Assembly (NCBI GenBank): GCA_030562215.1
Contig: JAUPFL010000001.1
Location: forward strand, 2,840,501-2,904,500
Reading direction: 5' to 3'
Length of the DNA: 64,000 nt
Origin: Peribacillus frigoritolerans
Lineage (GTDB): Bacteria > Bacillota > Bacilli > Bacillales > DSM-1321
The position numbers and the translations under genes are program-made. This document shows, piece after piece, positions 35,096-44,939 of this stretch (positions within the stretch are counted from its first letter, which is position 1; every line of letters begins with the position of its first letter). The notes beneath the pieces are model-generated. The model saw nothing but the letters and a program-made list of their open reading frames with translations, had not been told where the DNA came from and did no database searches.

Positions 35096-35218
35096 GTGAA
35101 GTTAAAATTGGCAACAAATGAAGAAATTAATATGCTGCATTCAAAGTTTAAAAAATTCAATGCTCATCTTATTGAAGAACAAAGTGAGTTATTGGGGAGA
35201 AGTCATAATTTAAAGTAA
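35096..35218 (+). pseudogene. Short fragment, possibly the N-terminus of an acetyltransferase-like gene
   Basis: GTG 35096 (after AACGGGGTAAAAT) encodes 40 residues, MKLKLATNEEINMLHSKFKK, then FNAHLIEEQSELLGRSHNLK and a stop. The beginning resembles the start of GNAT-type proteins but nothing follows. Bases 35219-35476 hold further short open pieces (for example RDMEALIFLTKLSVDELYFA) that may be debris of another gene. Confidence 0.35.
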
Positions 35219-35727
35219 TCTTTTTCATATAGTAGAGAATGAGGTGTATGTACACATTTATAAAAAAGTTTGGGAAAAGAAGTGTTCAAATATATATTAA
35301 GTTGCTTAAATCGAGTAGAGGCGAATATCTTTCGGAAATTGTTTTCCACTAGTAAGGGAATTTACAAAATACGTGATATGGAAGCCCTTATCTTTTTAAC
35401 AAAACTTTCAGTGGATGAACTATATTTTGCAAACTTTTTCTTTCCTTCTCTTGATACAGTGATAATTGGGAATTAGAATAAAATTTCTTCAATATTTGAA
35501 TGAAATAAATGTTTCTTATACAAAAATTAAAAAGGATGCACCAACCATCCGAAGTTACATACCTATGTATATTTTGATAAAATTCACAACCGATCAACCC
35601 CTTTGTTTTAGTTGATATACAGGGTTTTTTCAATTTTATCTCATCAAACAATCCCTAAATATTTTAAAATAATTGAGATAATCACGGATTGAAATAGAAA
35701 ATGTAAAACTTTATTTAAAATAATATA

Positions 35728-35769
35728 AAAAAGCCTAACTTTTTCTTTAAAGAGAAAGTTAGGCTTTTT
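35728..35769. terminator. Bidirectional terminator
   Basis: AAAAAGCCTAACTTTTTCTT pairs with AAGAGAAAGTTAGGCTTTTT; T runs on both strands. It ends the minus-strand operon that follows. Confidence 0.88.
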
Positions 35770-35809
35770 CATTTTTATGTTTGGGTCCGTCCTCGGCCCC
35801 AAACCCTTA

Positions 35810-37648
35810 TTAGAAAGCAAAGCAAGTACAACCTATACCCCATTTAGTTCCATCTTTTCCTATTACGGTATGAGTGTGTTGATGGAGAGGGTTACTGCAA
35901 CTATGTTTGTGATCATGGGTATCGTGAGAAAGTATATTGTGGGCTAGGTTAGCACCACCATAACCATAAACTCCCGTCGGTGACCAATCAGGTGATGCTG
36001 GCGGCAATTCAGGTGATAAATTTTTAAATTCATCATTTCCATAAACAACCTGCCCATCCATAATGGTGAGTAATGATTCAAGGTCTTTGATTTCTTCTTC
36101 TGGCACAGTAAAGTAGTCAGAAGACAATACAGCAATATCAGCAAACTGACCTACTGCAAGGGTTCCTTTTTTATCTTCATCACCAGAGAACCATGCACTT
36201 CCTTTAGAATATAATTCCAGAGCTACTTTTCTATCAAGTTTATTCTTTTCATCGTATATCGAAAGACCACCAATGGTTTTTCCTGCAACCATCCAGTAAA
36301 GAGCAACCCAAGGGTTATAGCTGGAAACCCTCGTTGCATCACTACCAGCGCCAACAGGTATACCCAGGTCCAGCATACGATGAATTGGAGGAGTACGCTC
36401 TGCAGCTTCCTTTCCGTATAAATCAACAAAGTATTCACCTTGGAAAGCCATGCGGTCTTGGATGGCAATGCCGCCATTTAAAGCCTTAACACGTTCCATA
36501 CTACGATCTGAGATTGTTTCTGCATGGTCAAACCACCAGCGTAGACCATTAAAAGGAATTTCTCTGTTGACTTCCTCAAAAACATTTAAGAAACGCGTTA
36601 TTGACTCGTCATACGTTGCATGTAAACGGAATGGCCAACGGTTTTCCACCAATAGAGAAATTACTTTCTTTAAGTCCTCTTCCATCACTGTATCTAGGTC
36701 AGGTCGCGGCATTTGAAATTTTTCGAAATCGGCTGCCGAGAATACTAACATTTCTCCGGCACCATTCATTTTATACTTATCATTTCCTTGACCAGGAGAC
36801 ACAATTTTTGCCCATGAAGCAAAGTCTTCATATTCATGATTTGGATTTTGTGTAAATAGATTATAAGCAATACGCAAAGTTAATTGATCATTCTCGGCTA
36901 AATGTTCAACAACTTTGTAATCATCAGGATAATTTTGGAATCCACCACCTGCGTCAATGGCACTTGTGATACCTAATCTATTTAATTCACGCATAAAATG
37001 GCGAGTTGAGTTAATCTGGTCGTCAATATTAAGTACTGGAGCTCTACCCAAACTTGAATATAGAATAGAAGCGTTAGGATTGGCAATTAAAAGACCCGTT
37101 GGATTACCTCGTTTATCTCGCTGAATTAAACAGCCCGGAGGGTCTGGGGTATCTTTTGTGTATCCCAGTGCACGCAAACCTGCACGATTTACAAGTGCTC
37201 TATCGTAAAGATGTAGCACAAAGACAGGTGTGTCTTCAGAAACAGCATTAATCTCTTCCAAAGTTGGCATCCGTCTTTCTTTAAATTGAAATTCAGACCA
37301 ACCTCCAACTACTCTTACCCACTGGGGAGCAGGTGTACGCCTTGCCTGATCTCTAAGCATTTCCAGAGCAATAGCAAGTGACGGCACACCTTCCCAGCGC
37401 AATTCCATATTATAATGAAGACCGCCACGAATAACGTGTATATGAGAGTCATTCAAGCCCGGAATAGCTCTCTTTCTTTTAAGGTCTATTTTTTTGGTTT
37501 TTTCTGTGGCACTATTAAGAAGCTCATCTCCACCTACTGCAGTGATTAAACCATCAGTTATGGCGATAGCCGATACCTCAGGTTGAGATGGGTCAAGAGT
37601 AGTGATTTTTCCGTTATATAAAATCATATCCGGTACATTCATGTTCAC
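35810..37648 (-). CDS. Amidohydrolase family 3 (YtcJ-like)
   Basis: 612 residues. N-terminal MILYNGKITTLDPSQPEVSA and the metal motif PGLNDSHIHVIRGG, then RLHATYDES, WWFDHAETISD and GAGSDATRVSSYNPW, the conserved zinc and active-site positions of the YtcJ/exoenzyme-regulatory AepA-like group; C-terminal GTLAVGQFADIAVLSSDYF. Hydrolyses an unknown amide or ester in the cytoplasm. The last 40 residues form an unusual His/Cys-rich tail (HDTHDHKHSCSNPLHQHTHT and a final GCTCFAF) that looks metal-binding. First-order neighbours upstream are an ABM protein and an isochorismatase-like hydrolase. Confidence 0.88.
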   Translation of the reverse strand: MNMNVPDMILYNGKITTLDPSQPEVSAIAITDGLITAVGGDELLNSATEKTKKIDLKRKRAIPGLNDSHIHVIRGGLHYNMELRWEGVPSLAIALEMLRDQARRTPAPQWVRVVGGWSEFQFKERRMPTLEEINAVSEDTPVFVLHLYDRALVNRAGLRALGYTKDTPDPPGCLIQRDKRGNPTGLLIANPNASILYSSLGRAPVLNIDDQINSTRHFMRELNRLGITSAIDAGGGFQNYPDDYKVVEHLAENDQLTLRIAYNLFTQNPNHEYEDFASWAKIVSPGQGNDKYKMNGAGEMLVFSAADFEKFQMPRPDLDTVMEEDLKKVISLLVENRWPFRLHATYDESITRFLNVFEEVNREIPFNGLRWWFDHAETISDRSMERVKALNGGIAIQDRMAFQGEYFVDLYGKEAAERTPPIHRMLDLGIPVGAGSDATRVSSYNPWVALYWMVAGKTIGGLSIYDEKNKLDRKVALELYSKGSAWFSGDEDKKGTLAVGQFADIAVLSSDYFTVPEEEIKDLESLLTIMDGQVVYGNDEFKNLSPELPPASPDWSPTGVYGYGGANLAHNILSHDTHDHKHSCSNPLHQHTHTVIGKDGTKWGIGCTCFAF

Positions 37649-37655
37649 ACCTCGC

Positions 37656-38248
37656 CTACTTCCTATTATTCTGTAACCATGGATGAAATATTTTACCGAA
37701 AATCGGCATTACTACCCATGATAGCAAGGAAACTATACATACAGATACCAAAAAAGATGCTATAACAAGGTTCATATTTTTTATGATAGGCCCTATCACT
37801 ATAGGAACCAACTGGCTAAGAGGCCATACACCAAGAACGGTAACAATAGACATTTTCCATTTTGGAGGTGGAACTGGCGTTTTCGGAGTAACAAACCAAT
37901 AAGCCAAACTGCTTTCAGTTTTGTAAGTTGGATTAGTAGCTTGAAATGGTTCTGCCTTTTTAACAAATCTCGACGAATATCTGATTCTTGCCAAGCACGT
38001 AGATGCTTATACGTATCAAAGCGAAAAATAACAGTATACTCTCTGGATCCGTTATTGGGGACTATTAGATTTACGCCTAAATGCCCTGGAAATTTAGTAG
38101 CGGCAGCTTCGACTTCATGTCTCCACGTTTCAAACTGTTTTTCCATACCTTCTTGGATTTCCCATGTAACAATTGTTGTTACTGGACCACCTGCATCCAT
38201 AGTGTTCCCTTTATGAGTTTCTCCGACAGTTACTCTTTCTTGATTCAT
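37656..38248 (-). CDS. Antibiotic biosynthesis monooxygenase (ABM) domain membrane protein (one frame break)
   Basis: About 198 residues. The N-terminal ABM domain contains VTTIVTWEIQEGMEKQFETW, LGVNLIVPNNGSREYTVIFR and HLRAWQESDIRRD. The frame breaks near 37968; one more G gives DLVKKAEPFQATNPTYKTES and continues through PPPKWKMSIVTVLGVWPLSQ and a second helix to 37656. ABM plus two C-terminal membrane helices is the COG3224-type architecture. The start overlaps the stop of the gene upstream by ATGA, so they are translationally coupled. Confidence 0.75.
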
Positions 38249-38889
38249 ATTTTCCTGCTTGGAGGCGCGCCATGTACCATAGTATATGCGTATTCCACGC
38301 CTTGACCATAAGCGCCAGTGTGTTCTTTTACAATTTCCATAACAGCATCATAAGTGTCTTTGCGTGCCCAGTCACGTTGGTATTCAAGTAAAACTTGAAT
38401 TGCTGTCACTGGAATTGCTCCAGCTTGTTCTACACGACGCATAGCAGCGTTATGTGCTGTCAAACTAGTACCACCTGAAGCATCATCAACTGCATAAACT
38501 TCATAGCCAGCTTTAATTGCTTCAAGCACAGGGAATGCAAGGCAAACTTCAGTCCAAAGTGCTGCAAATATCAATTTCTTTCTACCTGTTGCTTTAACTG
38601 CCTCAACAAATTTTGAATCTTCCCAAGAGTTCATTGAACTACGTTCTATAATTTCATGGTTTGGGAATATGTCAAGAATTTGTGGCCAAAAATAACCAGA
38701 AAAGCTTTGTGTTTCAACGGTAGTAAGAATAGTAGGTACGTTAAAAGCTTTGGCTGATTTAGCAAGCAGCATAACGTTATTCATTAATGTTTGTCTGTCA
38801 ATGCTTGCAACTCCAAAAGTCATTTGAGGCTGAAAATCAATCAAAATTAATGCACTGTTCTCCGGAGTTAACAATTCTAAATTACTCAT
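38245..38889 (-). CDS. Isochorismatase-like (YcaC-type) cysteine hydrolase
   Basis: 214 residues. Catalytic set of the family: Asp in ALILIDFQPQM, Lys in TGRKKLIFAALWTEVCLAFP and Cys in TEVC. YcaC-type members hydrolyse unidentified amides. ATG 38889 follows AAAAGGAGTG. Head of a probable three-gene operon with ABM and amidohydrolase genes. Confidence 0.85.
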   Translation of the reverse strand: MSNLELLTPENSALILIDFQPQMTFGVASIDRQTLMNNVMLLAKSAKAFNVPTILTTVETQSFSGYFWPQILDIFPNHEIIERSSMNSWEDSKFVEAVKATGRKKLIFAALWTEVCLAFPVLEAIKAGYEVYAVDDASGGTSLTAHNAAMRRVEQAGAIPVTAIQVLLEYQRDWARKDTYDAVMEIVKEHTGAYGQGVEYAYTMVHGAPPSRKI

Positions 38890-39008
38890 AATAAAACACT
38901 CCTTTTTTTAAAATAATAAAGTTTTTTGAAACAATTTTAATGTTTTCTTAAAGGCAATTATTAATTTCATCGTAAAAATAAAAGCCCTGCTATACTTCTT
39001 ATTTAAAA

Positions 39009-39031
39009 GGAGCGCTGATTAAATCAGCGCT
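39009..39031. terminator. Hairpin between the two isochorismatase-like genes
   Basis: AGCGCTGATT/AATCAGCGCT is a perfect 20-base palindrome, followed on the + strand by AAATTT; weak T tract, so termination is uncertain. Confidence 0.5.
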
Positions 39032-39088
39032 AAATTTATGCTATCCACTTTTAAAAAAGTGATTGATAGCTATTCCTTAGGAAAAAAT

Positions 39089-39733
39089 TTATGCATTTTG
39101 TTTACTAAGATCTCGCTGAGCTCCCATATAGCTTCCAATTACATTTTGATAACCTGGAAGATTACTAGCAAGCAAATTGCCAAAACCTTCGACATCGTTG
39201 CGCCAATCGCGTTGTAGTTCGCACGCTACGCTAAACCAGTTCATAAGTTGCACGCCATTATGTGCCATACGCGTATTGGCAGCTTCTGCAACTTGTTTAC
39301 TGAAAGTGCCTGAAGCATCAGTAACAGCAAATACTTCATACCCAGCTTTTATAGCCGAAAGTGATGGGAACGCAACGCAAACATCCGTAACCACGCCCGC
39401 GATGATAAGTTGTTTTTTTCCAGTTTTTTCGATTGCTTTTACAAAATCATCATTATCCCATGCGTTAATTTGTCCAGGTCGAGCTATTTTTGGTGCATCA
39501 GGAAAGAGATCAACCAATTCTTGCATTAATGGTCCATTAGGTCCGTGTTCAAAGCTTGTTGTTAAAATAACTGGTAAATCAAAAAACTTAGCAGTGTGAG
39601 CAAGAGCCAAAACATTGTTCTTAAATTCATCAACACCATAGTCACGAACTAGTCCAGCCATAAGGCCAGTTTGATGATCCACTAAAAGAACGACAGCATC
39701 ATCTTTGCGAATACGAGAATAGAGATCAGACAT
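39089..39733 (-). CDS. Isochorismatase-like (YcaC) cysteine hydrolase, second copy
   Basis: 214 residues, the same length as its neighbour and about a third identical by eye. VVLLVDHQTGLM supplies the Asp, KKQLIIAGVVTDVCVAFPSL the Cys, and INAWDNDDF and TDASGTFSKQV are YcaC hallmarks. ATG 39733 lies after TAGGAGGAATACATA. Separated from the next gene by 200 bases that include an imperfect stem (GGAGCGCTGATTAAATCAGCGCT, 39009-39031), so probably transcribed alone. Confidence 0.88.
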   Translation of the reverse strand: MSDLYSRIRKDDAVVLLVDHQTGLMAGLVRDYGVDEFKNNVLALAHTAKFFDLPVILTTSFEHGPNGPLMQELVDLFPDAPKIARPGQINAWDNDDFVKAIEKTGKKQLIIAGVVTDVCVAFPSLSAIKAGYEVFAVTDASGTFSKQVAEAANTRMAHNGVQLMNWFSVACELQRDWRNDVEGFGNLLASNLPGYQNVIGSYMGAQRDLSKQNA

Positions 39734-39906
39734 TATGTATTCCTCCTAATAATTAAGGTAATGAAGAAAGTTTAAACATTGGAGTATTTATCATAAATTT
39801 CTTCATTTTCCCAATCAGTTTATAACTAAACTTATATTGACGTCAATAATTTTCTTGAAAATCAGAAAAAACGTCAGATTTATTTTTAAAAATGCTTGCT
39901 CTACTT

Positions 39907-40467
39907 CTATTTATCTAAAACAAGAGTTTTATCTATCCAATTTATAAATTGTTGTAAATAACGCTGAAGATAACGTTTTGTTTGTTCGTCAGTAAGCACT
40001 TTCCGATCGGAATCAATCTTTTCATGTACTTGAGAAATCAGCACTTTTTGAAATGGAAGAACATGAACTTGCATAGTTTCTAGTATTTCTCTGATTTGCA
40101 TCTGAGCATAAACAGTACCTAACCCCCCAGGAGTTGCTCCAATTAGGCCAACCGGTTTTCTGCTAAGAACAGCGGATTCCCGAGGTCTTGATGCCCAGTC
40201 CAATGCATTCTTTAATACGCCTGGAATTCCAGAATTATACTCTGGGCTTACAATAATGATACCGTCAACGTCCTGGATAGCAGATTTAAATGATGTCACT
40301 GTTTCTGGAACACTTATTTCTAAGTCTTCATTAAAAAAAGGTAGATTATTTATCTCAATCCAACGAAATTGATGGGAATCATCCATCTCTGTTAATGATT
40401 GTGCAATGATTCGATTATAAGAGTTTTGTCGTAAACTACCACAAATAAGGCCAATGGTCTTAGTCAT
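39907..40467 (-). CDS. NADPH-dependent FMN reductase family protein
   Basis: 186 residues. Flavodoxin-like fold: GLICGSLRQNSYNRIIAQSL binds the FMN phosphate, SPEYNSGIPGVLKNALDWAS is the family signature, and GLIGATPGGLGTVYAQMQIR follows. It reduces FMN, quinones or azo compounds with NAD(P)H. ATG 40467 follows AAAGGAGGAAATAT. Neighbours of similar redox theme (MarR, ring-cleaving dioxygenases) suggest a role in quinone or electrophile stress. Confidence 0.9.
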   Translation of the reverse strand: MTKTIGLICGSLRQNSYNRIIAQSLTEMDDSHQFRWIEINNLPFFNEDLEISVPETVTSFKSAIQDVDGIIIVSPEYNSGIPGVLKNALDWASRPRESAVLSRKPVGLIGATPGGLGTVYAQMQIREILETMQVHVLPFQKVLISQVHEKIDSDRKVLTDEQTKRYLQRYLQQFINWIDKTLVLDK

Positions 40468-40730
40468 ATATTTCCTCCTTTGTTAAAATCACCTCATCCT
40501 ACCATGATATTCCAAACTGAAAAAAGTGGCATTATGCCTAATCTTAAACTGTTTAATTTTATGAAGTATTTATTACAAAAAATCTAGGGTGTAAGGATTT
40601 CTCATTAGTTTTCTTATTATTGTATAGTCTTTGTGACTATGACAAATAGACTGTGTCTATATTATTTTTCTTCCAATTACTTTATATTTCCAGCATACTA
40701 GTAACTATAAAAATTGGAGGGAGTGCAGAA

Positions 40731-41741
40731 ATGGAAGAAAAGAAAGTCACGTGGTTAGAACTCTTTTATGATTTGTTATTTGTGGCGGCGGTTGCGGCTG
40801 CAACTCATGTTTTACTTCATGTTGAAGATGGTCATATCCATGTAGAGTATTTAGTAAAGTTTGTCTTAATTTTTATTCCGATCTGGTGGGCTTGGGTAGG
40901 GCAAACCATCTTTGTTAACCGTTTCGGAAAAGATTTATTTCATCAACGGCTATTTTTGATCCTGCAAATGTTTTTTGTCCTAATTATGACATCGAGCTTA
41001 TCTGTTGATTTTGATCCTTATTATCTTTCTTTTTTAATTGGCTATATTGGCTTAAGAGCCGTGACGGCCATCCAATATCTTATTGTACAGCGGATAGAAG
41101 AGGGAGTTCGAAAAAAGGCAGCACTCTTTTTGGGAAGGTATTTTTGGGTTGGGATCGTCATTTCATTATTCTCCGTCCTTTTTGATTCTTGGCTTCGCTA
41201 TGCTGTGCTGTATTTGGGCATCCTGATCGATATCATCATTCCAATTCTTGGAAGAAAGTGCTTGGAAAAGGTTCCTACAAATACGGCCCACTTGTTGGAG
41301 CGCTTTGGTTTATTCACCATCATTCTCTTTGGGGAAGCTCTTGTGAGCACTCTTGCGGTCATACAACCTAAACAAGGAAATTGGGACTCGATAGCCTTTT
41401 CCATCATTTCATTTGCCCTGATAATAGCTATGTGGTGGCAATATTTCGATAACATTGAGAAAAAACTCAACAAGTCTAGACAAACTTCTGGTCAAATTAT
41501 TATTTACGGTCATCTGTTTATTTTAATGTCTTTGAGTATGGTTGCAGCATCCATTAGATTATTATTTTTAGATGAGATCCAATATTCTTTTATCCTATAT
41601 TTTGTTTTTGGTTCTGTATTGCTCTATTTCCTGTCAACTACAATTGTTTTTCATCAATACAGGTTTGAACAACACCGTTTGAAAATTTATCATTTATGCT
41701 TGTTTTTAGGGATTTTAGCAGTCTTTTTGTTATTAATTTGA
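40731..41741 (+). CDS. ltrA: Low temperature requirement protein A (LtrA) family membrane protein
   Basis: 336 residues from ATG 40731 behind TTGGAGGGAGTGCAGAA. About ten hydrophobic helices. The N-terminal VTWLELFYDLLFVAAVAAAT and the central ERFGLFTIILFGEALVSTLA with its intramembrane Glu are the LtrA hallmarks. Function unknown; first named in Listeria for growth in the cold. A -10-like TATAGTCTT stands at 40623. Confidence 0.88.
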   Translation: MEEKKVTWLELFYDLLFVAAVAAATHVLLHVEDGHIHVEYLVKFVLIFIPIWWAWVGQTIFVNRFGKDLFHQRLFLILQMFFVLIMTSSLSVDFDPYYLSFLIGYIGLRAVTAIQYLIVQRIEEGVRKKAALFLGRYFWVGIVISLFSVLFDSWLRYAVLYLGILIDIIIPILGRKCLEKVPTNTAHLLERFGLFTIILFGEALVSTLAVIQPKQGNWDSIAFSIISFALIIAMWWQYFDNIEKKLNKSRQTSGQIIIYGHLFILMSLSMVAASIRLLFLDEIQYSFILYFVFGSVLLYFLSTTIVFHQYRFEQHRLKIYHLCLFLGILAVFLLLI

Positions 41742-41950
41742 TTGTAGTAATACCAAATATTATGATAATAGGACAATTAACCCTGTTTTTTATCATCTAT
41801 GCTAAATTAACAACTACATAAATAAAAGCATCAATTAAACCAGTATCAAATTATAGTGCTGGTTTATTTGTATATAGTATTTTTTACATTTGACATTAAA
41901 TCTGTTTATCCATAATTTGATTGTAATAAAATTAGAAAGAGGTGACATTC

Positions 41951-42402
41951 ATGAAAGATAATATAACGAATCGCTCATCAACTAAAAAAGAGGAACGACT
42001 AGGATTAATGTTATGGTTTCGAATAACACGAATATATAACCAGAGTATCCGGGAATCCAATCAACATTTAAAGAAATGGAATCTAACGACAGCACAATTC
42101 GATATCTTGGTTCAAGTGGGTTCGCATGAGCGCTTGTCTCAACAAGAACTTGCAAACAAGCTTTTTGTGACGAAAGGCAATATCACTCAACTATTAAGGA
42201 AAATGGAAGAGTTGGGATTGATTAATCGGGAACAGGAATGGAAAACAAAATACCTTTCATTGACTGAGGTTGGAAAAAGAGTTTTTTATGAAATTGTTTC
42301 AAAACAAGAACAATTTCAGGCATCACAATTTTCCAACTTAAATTACAAGGAAAAAAACAGCTTCTAGATTTACTAAGGAAAATTCAAAACCATAGGAGGT
42401 AA
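41951..42402 (+). CDS. MarR-family transcriptional regulator (one frame break at the end)
   Basis: ATG 41951 behind AGAAAGAGGTGACATTC. Winged helix: KWNLTTAQFDILVQVGSHER, LSQQELANKLFVTKGNITQL, LRKMEELGLINREQEWKTKY. The frame stops at 42367; one more A in the run near 42355 gives KEKKQLLDLLRKIQNHRR and a stop at 42402 (about 151 residues). It lies upstream of the ring-cleaving dioxygenase and MhqD genes, as MhqR-type repressors do, and may control them in response to quinones. Confidence 0.85.
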
Positions 42403-42950
42403 TGACATATCAGCATTAATGGTAAAAGCACCTGTAAACTTAAAAGCACTTTTCAATTTCTGGTAAGTGATAAAAAGGAGTTTTGTTGTTGAAGCTATCT
42501 ACTTCTCTGATTGAATAAAGGTGAATTTTCTTGCTATTTCAAATAGTAATCGCTAATTCAATATAGCTTCCTGTGAAAACTTCAATAATATCAACCCCAA
42601 CTATAACTTTTTCTCCTTCTGACCTATTTCATATGAATCATTGGAAATCATATATCATTAATACTCACTTTGATATCCAAAATGTTGGGCGATACTCCCT
42701 TTATTATCTTAATGTTTTACGAATGGCTAATAACTAACTTAATAATAGATATTGTGAATAATTTTCATGATTCTGTTTTCAATAAAAATAGAGATCCAAT
42801 ATTTATAGAAATAAAAAACTTCAGACAAAGGAAAAACTTCAGAAAGAGGAAAAAACACCCTAAAAGTCGTATATACAATTATCGACAAATTGGCGATGCT
42901 TTTTTAAGGTTAGTTGTCTAACCAAAAATAAAAATAGGAGTGAAAATAAA
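42403..42950. other. Gene-free stretch before the dioxygenase genes
   Basis: No coding frame is supported. ATG 42403 directly after the MarR stop opens a decayed frame that with one base corrected reads MTYQALMVKAPVNLKALFNFW, a remnant. Bases 42834-42905 hold the likely promoter region of the next gene; CGTATATACAATTATCG (42868) is a partial palindrome and a candidate regulator site. Confidence 0.4.
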
Positions 42951-43891
42951 ATGAGTAAAACAACGATGGGTATTCACCACATTACTGCAATTGTTGGTCA
43001 TCCTCAAGAGAATGTTGATTTCTATGCAGGTGTATTAGGTTTACGTTTAGTGAAAAAAACTGTCAATTTTGATGACCCAGGTACCTACCATCTTTATTTT
43101 GGTAATGAGGGTGGAAAACCAGGAACAATCATGACATTTTTTCCATGGGCAGGAGCTAGTCAAGGGAAAATTGGTGATGGTCAAGTAGGCGTTACATCTT
43201 ATGTTGTTCCAAAAGGATCTATGAAGTTCTGGAAAAAAGACTGGAATCCTTCAATATTCCTTTTACTATAAAGGAGCGCTTTAGTGAGGAATACTTGGAA
43301 TTTGATGACCCTCATGGGCTACACTTGGAAATTGTTGAAAGGGAAGAAGGGGAAGTAAATACATGGACCTTTGGCGGGGTAACACCTGAGGTAGCTATTA
43401 AAGGCTTTGGCGGTGCTACTTTATTATCGACCCATCCTGACAAAACGGCTGCATTGTTAGAAAACATATTGGGACTAGAATTAATCGGCAAGGAAGGCGA
43501 CTTTGCACGTTACCGTTCTTCAGCAGAAATTGGCAATGTCATTGACTTAAAATTGACGCCAATAGGACGCGGGACAATGGGCGCTGGAACCGTACACCAC
43601 ATTGCATGGCGGGCAAAGGATGATCAAGACCAATTGGAATGGCAAAAATATGTTGAGGAAAACGGATATGGGGTAACTGCTGTACGAGATCGAAACTATT
43701 TTAATGCGATTTACTTTAGAGAACACGGGGAAATTCTCTTTGAGATTGCAACAGATCCTCCAGGATTTGCCCACGATGAATCCGAAGCGACGATGGGAGA
43801 AAAATTAATGTTGCCAAAGCAGTACGAAGAGTTTAGAGGGCAGATTAAACAAAGTTTATTACCATTTGAGGTAAGGGAATTAAAGTTGTGA
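42951..43891 (+). CDS. Ring-cleaving dioxygenase, MhqA/MhqE/MhqO-like (one frame break)
   Basis: About 314 residues. Four VOC modules: TMGIHHITAIVGHPQENVDF and FYAGVLGLRLVKKTVNFDDP at the N-terminus, TVHHIAWRAKDDQDQLEWQK and GEILFEIATDPPGFA in the C-terminal half supply His, His and Glu metal ligands. The frame breaks at the A6 run near 43234; one more A gives WKKRLESFNIPFTIKERFSE. In B. subtilis these enzymes detoxify quinones and catechols. ATG 42951 follows AATAGGAGTGAAAATAAA. Confidence 0.88.
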
Positions 43892-43957
43892 GTTGGTTAG
43901 CTGGACAAATTATGCAAAATTAGGTGAGATTTTTTCTAGAGAGACCTAATTAATTTC

Positions 43958-44939
43958 TTGATCAAAGTAATGAAAAGAATGGGAATGGTGAGGTTGCAAA
44001 AAACAACAGGGATCCATCATATAACAGCAATGGTGAACGATGCCCAAAGAAGTATTGATTTTTATGCTGGCATACTGGGGTTAAGACTTGTAAAAAAGAC
44101 GATAAACTTTGATCGTCCAGAAGTCTATCATCTTTATTTTGGAAATGAAACTGGTCAACCTGGGTCTGTTATAACTTTTTTCCGTGGCCAAAGCAGGTAA
44201 AAGGTCGAATTGGAACAGGACAGGTTGGAGTAACCAGTTTTATCATCCCGAATCAATCAATTAAATTTTGGGAAAATCGTTTGAAAAAATTTAGAATTAG
44301 GTTTATTCAATCAGTACGTTTTGGAGAAAAATATTTACAATTTCAAGATCCAGATGGTCTCGAAATTGAATTAGTGGAACGAAATGAAGGACCAAAAAAT
44401 AATTGGAGTTTTGGAGAAGTTGATTCAGAGGTTGCAATTAAAGGGTTTGGTGGAGCTATTTTAATTTCAACTCAGCCTAATAAAACTGCGAATGTGCTTG
44501 AAAACGTATTAGGCTCGAATGTCTTGGGCAAGAAGCGAGCTTCCTTAGGTTTAAATCGGATGGTCAGTTTGGAAATACAATTGATATTAAGCTAACTCCT
44601 TCGGTTCGCGGGTTAAAAGGGGCTGGAACTGTTCACCATATCGCATGGAGGGCAAAGGATGACCAAGATCTTTTGAGATGGAGAACACTTCTTCAAGATA
44701 AGGAGTATTATCCGACTGAGATTCGTGATCGAAACTACTTCAAAGCTGTGTATTTCCAGGAACAAGGCGGTATCCTTTTTGAAATAGCGACCGATCCTCC
44801 AGGCTTTTCCGTTGATGAAGCTGTCGCTGAGCTTGGTAATAAACTGATGTTACCATCTTGGCTGGAGCCAAAACGTGAAGAATTAGAAGAAGCCTTACCT
44901 ACTGTGGAAGTTCGCGTTCTGGAGGGAGATCAAACATGA
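43958..44939 (+). CDS. Ring-cleaving dioxygenase paralogue (two frame breaks)
   Basis: Closely related to the preceding gene (TTGIHHITAMVNDAQRSIDF, VHHIAWRAKDDQDLLRW, GGILFEIATDPPGFS). The frame breaks near 44183 (CC to CCC, giving ITFFPWPKQVKGRIGTGQ) and near 44550 (G to GG, giving KKASFLRFKSDGQFGN), leaving about 325 residues. Start is uncertain: TTG 43959, ATG 43964 or ATG 43973. It overlaps the ATG of the hydrolase gene by four bases (ATGA, 44936-44939), showing an operon. Confidence 0.82.

Noticed and set aside
35270-35651. Overlapping small frames on both strands after the acetyltransferase-like fragment
   Set aside because: Not supported by start signals; may be debris of one decayed gene, so not listed separately.
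42670-42921. 83-codon frame before the first ring-cleaving dioxygenase gene
   Set aside because: TTG start without ribosome binding site, low-complexity Arg/Lys/Asn content; likely chance.
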